The notes under the pieces are model-generated. The model was not told the DNA's origin. It saw nothing but the letters and a program-made list of their open reading frames with translations, and made no database searches. From assembly GCA_021829055.1 (NCBI GenBank), contig JAJZCS010000097.1, forward strand, positions 1 through 7,259: a stretch of DNA of 7,259 nt, given 5' to 3'. Source of the stretch: Pseudomonadota bacterium. Lineage in GTDB: Bacteria; Pseudomonadota; Alphaproteobacteria; Acetobacterales; Acetobacteraceae. Shown here one piece after another: positions 1 to 5,735 of the stretch (position 1 is the first letter of the stretch; each line of letters begins with the position of its first letter). The position numbers and the translations under genes were made by a program.

Positions 1-1
1 T

Positions 2-73
2 CGTGAGTTCTTGATGAAGGATGCAATGGCATTCTGCCGTTCGGATGAAGGTGTTCTTCATTCCGCCGTGTGA
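2..73 (+). pseudogene. 3' end of a reading frame resembling a truncated proS copy
   Basis: The frame beginning at base 2 encodes 23 residues, starting REFLMKDAMAF, and stops with TGA at 71-73. REFLMKD followed by an aromatic-rich stretch is the class II motif-2 region of prolyl-tRNA synthetase. The intact ProS in this window has [11 protein letters not shown] at residues 153-163. Bases 1-21 match bases 925-945 exactly, after which DNA identity drops sharply. In the protein, F, S, E, G and S still line up in register over the next 16 residues. A functional ProS continues for more than 250 residues past this motif, so this frame is cut short. I infer a decayed or partially duplicated proS. It could instead be the end of an unrelated gene that shares a short segment; the upstream part lies outside the window. 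Confidence 0.45.
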
Positions 74-97
74 CTGGCGTTTCCTCCCTAAACTTGG

Positions 98-127
98 CCC
101 GCTGGCCTTTGGCCAGCGGGTAATTTT
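98..127 (+). terminator. Rho-independent terminator downstream of the proS-like fragment
   Basis: Arms cccgctggcc (98-107) and ggccagcggg (111-120) are a perfect 10-bp inverted repeat with a TTT loop, followed by taatttt (121-127). The GC-rich stem with a short, interrupted T tract fits an intrinsic terminator reading rightwards. It lies 24 bases after the stop at 71-73, so it probably ends the transcript entering from the left and insulates the proS operon from it. On the opposite strand the stem is not followed by a clear T run. Confidence 0.7.
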
Positions 128-179
128 CGTTAACAGATGGATCGAGTGCATCGCTTGACTGGCGGCCTCAGCGATTTGG

Positions 180-199
180 GCCAGCTTGCGCAAGCTGGC
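180..199. repeat. Perfect 20-bp palindrome
   Basis: gccagcttgc (180-189) is followed directly by its reverse complement gcaagctggc (190-199). As RNA it could form an 8-bp stem with a GCGC loop, followed by gctttctt, so it may be a weak second terminator. As DNA, a gap-free palindrome this long is also compatible with a site for a dimeric DNA-binding protein. The sequence does not decide between these. Confidence 0.5.
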
Positions 200-459
200 G
201 CTTTCTTGCCTGGTCGGTCAGGTGCTCGCAATGTCACGGATCAATCGGAGACTGTCCTTGGCCGTATCCGCACGATCGCTGCAACAAGATTGTCTGCACG
301 CGCCGGATCGCTTCACTCCGGAACACACGACGAACATCGGTGCCGCCGCGATGCTTCTGTTGCAGATTGGACAGATTTCTCCAAGGTACCAAGGGTTCGG
401 CTCTGGCGGGACGCTGTTTCCACCTGTAGGAGGGGAACAGTTTCAAAGACCTTCACCAC

Positions 460-463
460 AGGA
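460..463 (+). promoter_or_regulatory. Ribosome-binding site of proS
   Basis: AGGA at 460-463 sits six bases before the ATG at 470 and supports that start over the in-frame ATG at 137. A stronger AGGAGG at 428-433 has no ATG, GTG or TTG in frame with proS at a usable distance, so it does not set a different proS start. Confidence 0.6.
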
Positions 464-469
464 ACATCC

Positions 470-1783
470 ATGCGGCTGTCCAGATCCCTGATCCCCACGC
501 TCAAGGAAAACCCGGCCGAGGCTCAGATTGCCTCACACCGACTGATGCTTCGTGCAGGGCTCATACGGCAGCAGGCCGCGGGAATTTATGCTTGGCTGCC
601 GGCGGGACAGCGCGTCCTTCGTAACATTACCCAGATCGTCCGCGAGGAACAGGACCGCGCGGGAGCGCAAGAGATGCTGATGCCGACGATTCAGTCGGCC
701 GAACTCTGGCGCGAGAGCCGACGTTATGATGCCTACGGACCGGAAATGCTACGTATCGCTGACCGACACGACCGTGAGCTTCTCTACGGGCCAACCAACG
801 AGGAAATGGTAACAGCGATCATGCGGGAGAACGTGCAATCCTATCGCGATCTGCCGCAGGTGCTCTATCATATTCAATGGAAGTTTCGAGATGAAATGAG
901 GCCCCGTTTCGGTGTTTTGCGTGGTCGTGAGTTCTTGATGAAGGACGGCTACAGCTTTGATTTCAGCTACGAGGGCGCAGTCACCAGTTACCGACGAATG
1001 ATGCTGGCATACATGCGCACATTCCGACGCCTCGGCGTCCGGGCGATTCCGATGCGAGCGGATACGGGGCCGATTGGGGGCGATTTGTCTCACGAGTTTC
1101 ATATTCTAGCATCAACCGGCGAAAGTGCCGTCTTCTATGATGCTGCATTCGAGACGGTCGATCTTCGAGGAGAACAAGTCTCGTACGACGATTTGGCGGG
1201 ACTCGACGCGTTTTTTGCTCACATGACGACGCTCTATGCGGCCACTGACGAAAAGCACGACACCGAGGCCTGGAAGGCGGTTCCCGAGCAGCGGCGACGC
1301 GAAGGGCGAGGTATCGAGGTCGGTCAGATTTTCTATTTCGGCACGAAATATACCAAAGCGATGGGATTCAGCGTCGTCGGGCCGGATGGGGCACGAACTC
1401 ATCCAGAGATGGGCAGCTATGGAATTGGTGTTTCTCGCCTTGCCGGTGCAATCATTGAAGCGAACCATGACAGCGCTGGCATCATCTGGCCAGCAGCTGT
1501 TGCGCCATTCCGCGTGGCAATCATCAATTTGCGCCAGGGGGATACTGCAACTGACGCGCTGTGCGAACTGGCGTATTCCAAGATCCGTGATTCGGCGCTG
1601 TATGATGATCGTCATGAGCGCGCCGGCATGAAATTCGCCGACGCCGATCTTATGGGCCACCCCTGGCAGCTTATTGTCGGCCCACGTGGGGCTGCGAGCG
1701 GGCGGCTTGAGCTTAAGGAGCGGCACAGCGGCGAACGCTTGGAGCTTTTGCTCGAAGATGCGCTAACGAAAGTTATGGCCTGA
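470..1783 (+). CDS. proS: Prolyl-tRNA synthetase, short alphaproteobacterial type
   Basis: A cytoplasmic class II aminoacyl-tRNA synthetase that activates proline with ATP and loads it onto tRNA-Pro. The 437-residue product opens [20 protein letters not shown], as in alphaproteobacterial ProS. The catalytic core shows [12 protein letters not shown] (137-148) and [12 protein letters not shown] (152-163) around motif 2, [12 protein letters not shown] (199-210), and motif 3 [16 protein letters not shown] (315-330). The anticodon-binding domain follows from about residue 345 to the end, including [19 protein letters not shown] (378-396). The roughly 180-residue editing insertion of E. coli-type ProS is absent; only a short linker (about 224-280) separates the core motifs. 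The family length and the ribosome-binding site at 460-463 select the ATG at 470; the open frame continues upstream to 137 without ProS similarity. Its TGA overlaps the lolC/E start (TGATG). Mischarged Ala-tRNA-Pro would need a separate trans-editing protein (inference). Confidence 0.97.
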   Translation: MRLSRSLIPTLKENPAEAQIASHRLMLRAGLIRQQAAGIYAWLPAGQRVLRNITQIVREEQDRAGAQEMLMPTIQSAELWRESRRYDAYGPEMLRIADRHDRELLYGPTNEEMVTAIMRENVQSYRDLPQVLYHIQWKFRDEMRPRFGVLRGREFLMKDGYSFDFSYEGAVTSYRRMMLAYMRTFRRLGVRAIPMRADTGPIGGDLSHEFHILASTGESAVFYDAAFETVDLRGEQVSYDDLAGLDAFFAHMTTLYAATDEKHDTEAWKAVPEQRRREGRGIEVGQIFYFGTKYTKAMGFSVVGPDGARTHPEMGSYGIGVSRLAGAIIEANHDSAGIIWPAAVAPFRVAIINLRQGDTATDALCELAYSKIRDSALYDDRHERAGMKFADADLMGHPWQLIVGPRGAASGRLELKERHSGERLELLLEDALTKVMA

Positions 1784-3033
1784 TGTTCTCTGCATTCGAA
1801 CGTCGGGTGGCCTATCGGTACTTGCGTGCGCGGAAGGGTGAGCGTTTTGTATCTATCATCGCTATATTTTCGCTGATTGGAATTGCGCTGGGTGTTGCAA
1901 CGCTGATTATCGTGATGAGCGTGATGAACGGATTCCGACAGGAACTGTTAACACAGATCCTCGGTCTCAACGGTGACATCGGTGTCTATGGCGCGGGCCA
2001 TCCGATTCCACGGTATGAGGCAACATCTCGGCGTTTAGCTAATATTCCTGGTGTTGTTGCGGCCGTACCAATCGTCCAGGGAGAAGTGCTTCTTACCGGT
2101 CCTCATGGTGGAGCGATCGGAGGAGTGGCACGCGGCATTCGGAGCTCTGGCTTCAAGGCATTGGACACGGTCTCTAACCATATCATTGCAGGCTCGCTGA
2201 ATTCGTTTAAGGGAGGCACCGTTGCTATTGGCTCCGGCATAGCGGCACAGCTCTCAATCTCTGTCGGAGATCGGATAACGCTGATCCTGCCACAAGGTAA
2301 CGTGACGATCATAGGAACGATTCCCCGCATTCAGAGCTTCACGGTTGGAGCGATTTTCAGAACAGGAATGGAACAGTATGACTCGTCGTTCATGTTCCTT
2401 CCATTGCGTGCGGCCCAGACCCTCTTCCGTATTCCTCACGATGAGGCGACCCAGATCCAGCTCTTCTTGAAAGATCCTGACCATGACACCAAAATAAAGA
2501 GGGCGATACCGTCCGCCATTCCCGGCATACCGGTAAATATCGTCGATTGGCGGGATAGCAATAATGCCTTCTTCACGGCCGTAACCGTCGAACGCAACGT
2601 AATGTTTCTCATCCTTACGCTAATTATTGTTGTTGCAGCGTTCAATGTAATTTCCTCCATGATTATGATGGTAAAAGACAAAGCTGGCGATATAGCGATT
2701 CTTCGAACCATGGGCGCATCCTCCGGGGCCGTCATGCGGATCTTCTTCATGGTGGGCGCTTCCGTGGGCCTGTTAGGGACCGCGACAGGCTTTGTGCTGG
2801 GGGTCGTCTTCTGCGCGTACATCGAGCAGATTCGCCAGGCGATCCAGCATGCATTTCACCTCCAATTATTCAATCCGACAGTTTACTATCTTGAGTCCCT
2901 GCCAGCTAAACTCGAATGGTCGGAAGTAATTGAAGTCGTGTCGATTGCGATCCTGCTGTCGTTTCTCGCAACGCTCTATCCCAGTTGGCGCGCTGCCCGG
3001 ACCGATCCTGTCGAGGTGTTGCGCCATGAGTGA
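1783..3033 (+). CDS. lolC: Lipoprotein-releasing ABC transporter permease, LolC/LolE family
   Basis: Inner-membrane subunit of the Lol exporter, which extracts mature lipoproteins from the outer leaflet of the inner membrane and passes them to LolA. The 416-residue product has the family layout. A cytoplasmic N-terminus (FERRVAYRYLRARKGERF, 5-22) precedes TM1 (about 23-49), ending in the characteristic MNGFR (48-52). A large periplasmic domain (about 53-270) follows, then TM2 (about 273-297), TM3 (about 319-347) and TM4 (about 381-401). The end, YPSWRAARTDPVEVLRHE, is typical of the MacB/FtsX-like superfamily. KDKAGDIAILRTMGAS (298-313) after TM2 is the probable coupling region contacting LolD. 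The start overlaps the proS stop by one base, and the stop lies inside lolD. Only one permease gene is present, so the complex may be a homodimer (LolF-like), or a partner may be encoded elsewhere. LolC versus LolE cannot be decided here. Confidence 0.93.
   Translation: MFSAFERRVAYRYLRARKGERFVSIIAIFSLIGIALGVATLIIVMSVMNGFRQELLTQILGLNGDIGVYGAGHPIPRYEATSRRLANIPGVVAAVPIVQGEVLLTGPHGGAIGGVARGIRSSGFKALDTVSNHIIAGSLNSFKGGTVAIGSGIAAQLSISVGDRITLILPQGNVTIIGTIPRIQSFTVGAIFRTGMEQYDSSFMFLPLRAAQTLFRIPHDEATQIQLFLKDPDHDTKIKRAIPSAIPGIPVNIVDWRDSNNAFFTAVTVERNVMFLILTLIIVVAAFNVISSMIMMVKDKAGDIAILRTMGASSGAVMRIFFMVGASVGLLGTATGFVLGVVFCAYIEQIRQAIQHAFHLQLFNPTVYYLESLPAKLEWSEVIEVVSIAILLSFLATLYPSWRAARTDPVEVLRHE
3013..3018 (+). 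promoter_or_regulatory. Ribosome-binding site of lolD inside lolC/E
   Basis: GAGGTG lies within the last codons of lolC/E and seven bases before the lolD ATG at 3026. It supports that start over the upstream in-frame ATG at 2930, which would sit deep inside the permease gene. Confidence 0.65.
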
Positions 3034-3703
3034 GATCCTTCGTCTTGATGCGCTTGCCAAGACCTACGGCGCTGGGGATGCGGCATTGCACGTCCTGCGG
3101 GGGGTGAATCTCAGTCTGGTTGAGGGTGAAATTGTCGCGTTGATTGCGCCATCTGGCGCTGGCAAGTCGACGCTACTGCACGTCGCCGGGCTGCTCGACA
3201 ATGCCGAACGTGGTGATGTCTTTGTCAATGGTCAGTCAACGCGAAGGTTATCGGACGCCGAGAGGACCAGCCTGCGGCGCGACATGATCGGCTTCGTCTA
3301 TCAATCTCATCATCTGTTAATGGAGTTTACTGCTCTGGAAAATGTGGTTATGCCACAGATGATCGCCATGGTGCCGCAGGCGAAGGCTGAAGCCCGCGCA
3401 GTACAATTGCTGGAAGCATTCGGGCTGGGCCATCGAATCCAGCATCTTCCTGGAAAGCTGTCGGGTGGGGAACGCCAGCGCGTCGCAATCGCCCGCGCTT
3501 TGGCCAACTCTCCAAAGCTGCTGCTTGCAGATGAACCGACAGGCAATCTTGATGTTGCAACTGCACAGAGGGTGTTTGAGGAATTATTGCGTGTTGTGCG
3601 CGCGCAGAAACTTGCGGCGTTAATTGCGACCCACAATCCGGAGATCGCAGCGCAAATGGACCGTCGAGTGGTGTTGCGTGGCGGGCTGTTGAATGCAGCG
3701 TGA
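3026..3703 (+). CDS. lolD: Lipoprotein-releasing ABC transporter ATP-binding subunit LolD
   Basis: Peripheral cytoplasmic ATPase that powers lipoprotein release by the LolC/E-type permease encoded just upstream. The 225-residue product is a single ABC domain with all motifs intact: Walker A APSGAGKST (41-49), Q-loop Gln93 in VYQSHHLLMEFTALENVVMP, signature LSGGERQR (145-152), Walker B LLLADEPTGNLD (165-176) with catalytic Glu170, and the switch histidine His203 in ATHN. The stretch after the Q-loop, HHLLMEFTALENVVMP, is typical of the LolD/MacB/FtsE group and, with the neighbouring permease, points to LolD rather than FtsE or MacB. The start overlaps the lolC/E stop by eight bases (ATGAGTGA), suggesting translational coupling and matched subunit levels. 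It appears to be the last gene of the proS-lolC/E-lolD unit, although no clear terminator follows. Confidence 0.96.
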   Translation: MSEILRLDALAKTYGAGDAALHVLRGVNLSLVEGEIVALIAPSGAGKSTLLHVAGLLDNAERGDVFVNGQSTRRLSDAERTSLRRDMIGFVYQSHHLLMEFTALENVVMPQMIAMVPQAKAEARAVQLLEAFGLGHRIQHLPGKLSGGERQRVAIARALANSPKLLLADEPTGNLDVATAQRVFEELLRVVRAQKLAALIATHNPEIAAQMDRRVVLRGGLLNAA

Positions 3704-3863
3704 CGGCGCCGCAAAAGCATGCGCAAAACGGTTGCATCTTAACATCCTGAAATCAACTCCGTTCCTGAAAGAATCTATTCATGACATCGCCAATCGGACG
3801 ACACCCGAGAAAGACGTGTAAGGAGTGAGAATGTGGCATGTTGTTGCGCTGCCCCCCGATCAT
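3704..3863. other. Gap between lolD and the convergent uup gene
   Basis: This 160-base gap holds no recognisable gene. A weak imperfect hairpin (atgc at 3719-3722 with gcat at 3733-3736) has no T tract, so no intrinsic terminator is evident for either converging transcript. Two tiny plus-strand frames lie here: 15 codons at 3781-3828, and a 24-codon frame starting at 3831. Confidence 0.5.
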
Positions 3864-3905
3864 TTAAGAAGAGGACTGTCTTTCCGACCCGCGGCGAAGC
3901 TCTAG
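3820..3905 (+). other. Strong ribosome-binding sequence plus 24-codon open frame
   Basis: AAGGAG at 3820-3825 stands five bases before an ATG at 3831, the best-looking ribosome-binding site in the window. The frame it would serve starts MWHVVALPPDHLRRG and stops at TAG 3903-3905 after 24 codons, its last 14 codons lying antisense to the 3' end of uup. A 15-codon frame (3781-3828) stops three bases before this ATG. I recognise neither peptide. It may be the leftover start of a gene lost by rearrangement, a real small protein, or chance. Confidence 0.15.
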
Positions 3906-5669
3906 TTCGAGCCAACTTGTTTCTAGACTGTCCAGATGATCCTGCAAATTAGCGAGGGCCACCGTGGCTTCGTTAAACCGTCCCGGATCCATGGAGAACA
4001 GAGTGCTATCGGAAAGCGTGGCCGCAAGCTTCTCGACTTCAATCTGGATTGACGCGATTTCTGACGTTAGGTGCTGCAATCGATGCCGGTCTTTAAAAGA
4101 AAAATTTGTTAATTTGGATTTTGAAGCGGGTTTTTTGGGAGGCTCATTTATGCGACGTATCGGTATTACAGGCGTTTCTGTTGATCGACGTTGTGACACC
4201 ATGTCGCTGTAGCTGCCGGCATATCTGATCCAGATTCCGTTGCCTTCTGCAGCAAGAGTTGACGTCGTGATGCGATCGAGAAAATCTCGATCGTGACTGA
4301 TAACGAGGATAGTGCCGGCGTAGCCGCTCAAAATATCCTGCAGCACGTCGAGTGTCTCGAAATCAAGATCGTTTGTGGGTTCGTCCAGAACAAGCAGGTT
4401 TGATGGCCGTGCCAATGCCGCGGCAAGCAGGAGGCGTCCGCGTTCGCCACCTGAAAGCAGGCCGACGGGGTTTCGCGCCTGCTCTGGTCGGAACAAGAAA
4501 TCCTTCATGTAGCTGGTGACATGGCGGACATCACCGTTAACATTCACCGTGTCCGTGTTGCCGCCAGTAAGTGTCTCAGCTAACGTCTGTGTAGGATCAA
4601 GCGCCGCTCTTTGCTGATCGAGGGTTGCGACGATGACATTGGCGCCTTGAACCACATTGCCACAATCGGGCGCCTCTTGACATGTTAATATTTTTAAGAG
4701 CGTTGTTTTGCCAATGCCATTCTCTCCGACAATTCCGAGCCGATCGCCACGAACTACGCGCAGTGAGAGATTGTGGACAATAGTCTTTTGAAAAAATCGC
4801 GTGGTGATGGCATTGGCATCAATAACAATTCTTCCTGACAACGGAGCCGTGCCTTGAACAATCTGCATCTCCCTTGGTTCTCTGGCTTTATCGTGTTCTC
4901 GTTGCCGCAAGGCAGATAGCTCCGCAATACGCCTGACATTGCGTTTTCGGCGTGCGCTTATGCCATAACGCAGCCAGTCTTCCTCGCGAGAAACAAGGCG
5001 GGAAAGTTTGTGTGCGTTCCGCGCATCCTGTTCAAAAACCTCATCGCGCCACGCTTCAAAATGAGAGAAGCTGCGATCGAGTCGGCTTGTTCGACCGTTG
5101 TCGAGCCAGACGATGCGTCGTGCGACGCGTTCAAGGAAGCGTCGATCATGACTAATCACGACGATTCCCGCGTGCGAATGGTCAAGCTCGTTCTCCAGCC
5201 ACTCGATAGTTGCTACATCGAGGTGATTAGTCGGTTCGTCCAACAGCAAAACGTCGGGTGCAGCTGCCAGGATCCGGGCCAGCGCAGCGCGGCGCAATTC
5301 GCCACCCGATAGATGATCCGTCGAGTTTGTTTCGGCCAAGCCGAGTTGATCCAGGAAGCTCCGTGCACGGTAGACATCGGTTTCGGTGTCCAGCCCGTCC
5401 ACCACGTAACCGAGCACTGTTTGAAAGCCGGACAAATCCGGCTCCTGCGGGAGGTAACGTAAGGTGGCGGTTGGCTGAAGAACGCGGGTACCCCGGTCTG
5501 GCGCAATGATTCCGGCAGCGATTTTTAGGAGTGTAGACTTTCCTGAGCCGTTAGTCCCCACAAGACAAATGCGTTCTCGTGGGCCCACGCCGATTTCGGC
5601 ACCATTCAGCACGGGCGAGGCACCGAAAGAAAGGCAGATATCCTGAAGCATCAACAGTGGAGGTTCCAT
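3864..5669 (-). CDS. uup: ABC-F family ATPase, Uup type
   Basis: A soluble tandem ABC protein without membrane segments, 601 residues from the ATG at 5669. ABC1 has Walker A GTNGSGKST (38-46), signature LSGGE (120-124), Walker B LLLDEPTNHLD (141-151) and switch VISHD (171-175). The inter-domain linker (about 210-280) contains YGISARRKRNVRRIAEL, typical of Uup. ABC2 has Walker A GENGIGKTT (315-323), signature LSGGE (405-409), Walker B LLVLDEPTNDLD (425-436) and VISHD (456-460). A Lys/Pro-rich tether (about 505-530) leads to a C-terminal coiled coil (about 530-590), as in Uup. Family members act on ribosomes, and E. coli Uup also affects branched DNA and transposon excision; the role here is inferred. 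The frame stays open to a GTG at 5774, but those 35 residues are antisense to the divergent gene and unlike family N-termini. MEPPLLMLQDICLSFG fits the family. Its ribosome-binding site is weak; ATG 5651 is an alternative. Confidence 0.92.
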   Translation of the reverse strand: MEPPLLMLQDICLSFGASPVLNGAEIGVGPRERICLVGTNGSGKSTLLKIAAGIIAPDRGTRVLQPTATLRYLPQEPDLSGFQTVLGYVVDGLDTETDVYRARSFLDQLGLAETNSTDHLSGGELRRAALARILAAAPDVLLLDEPTNHLDVATIEWLENELDHSHAGIVVISHDRRFLERVARRIVWLDNGRTSRLDRSFSHFEAWRDEVFEQDARNAHKLSRLVSREEDWLRYGISARRKRNVRRIAELSALRQREHDKAREPREMQIVQGTAPLSGRIVIDANAITTRFFQKTIVHNLSLRVVRGDRLGIVGENGIGKTTLLKILTCQEAPDCGNVVQGANVIVATLDQQRAALDPTQTLAETLTGGNTDTVNVNGDVRHVTSYMKDFLFRPEQARNPVGLLSGGERGRLLLAAALARPSNLLVLDEPTNDLDFETLDVLQDILSGYAGTILVISHDRDFLDRITTSTLAAEGNGIWIRYAGSYSDMVSQRRSTETPVIPIRRINEPPKKPASKSKLTNFSFKDRHRLQHLTSEIASIQIEVEKLAATLSDSTLFSMDPGRFNEATVALANLQDHLDSLETSWLELELRRGSERQSSS

Positions 5670-5735
5670 GCGTCGCTTTTGACCAAAGGGCGGGAGCATG
5701 GCAAGGCAGGCGAAGTCGCGGTAAGAGCGGGCATC
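5670..5735. promoter_or_regulatory. Short divergent intergenic region between uup and the FAD dehydrogenase gene
   Basis: Only 66 bases separate the two inferred start codons, so the promoters probably lie here or overlap the opposite gene. TTGACC at 5679-5684 resembles a plus-strand -35 element but has no -10 match about 17 bases downstream. No operator-like repeat is evident. The divergent layout is seen; promoter function is inferred. Confidence 0.3.

Larger units (their letters stand above)
121..469. other. Stretch without a supported gene upstream of proS
   Basis: I see no gene I can name here. The plus-strand frame from an ATG at 137 stays open and runs in frame into proS, adding 111 residues, and a second plus frame is open from 186 to 491. 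Neither translation resembles a protein family I know, and ProS proteins do not carry such an N-terminal extension. No tRNA-like fold was evident. I found no convincing -35/-10 pair: TTGACT at 155-160 has no matching -10 element at a usual distance. The stretch contains the palindrome at 180-199 and presumably the proS promoter and leader. Confidence 0.5.

Noticed and set aside
137..469. An N-terminal extension of ProS starting at ATG 137
   Set aside because: ProS family members begin MRLSR-like at the ATG at 470, which has its own ribosome-binding site. The 111 added residues resemble nothing in the family.
1112..1726. A 204-codon minus-strand open frame
   Set aside because: It is antisense to proS catalytic and anticodon-binding segments, has no family resemblance, and is a codon-bias shadow.
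2930..3025. An upstream start for lolD at ATG 2930
   Set aside because: It would overlap the permease gene by about 100 bases, and the extra 32 residues are the permease read in another frame. GAGGTG before ATG 3026 gives a typical start.
4085..4150. AT-rich patch suggesting foreign DNA or a promoter
   Set aside because: It encodes the Lys/Pro/Phe-rich tether between ABC2 and the C-terminal coiled coil of Uup. Lysine, asparagine and phenylalanine codons explain the base composition.
4273..4293. Inverted repeat cgatcgaga/tctcgatcg with a 3-base loop
   Set aside because: It lies inside uup and encodes the conserved DRDFLDR after the second switch histidine, so codon choice explains it without a regulatory role.
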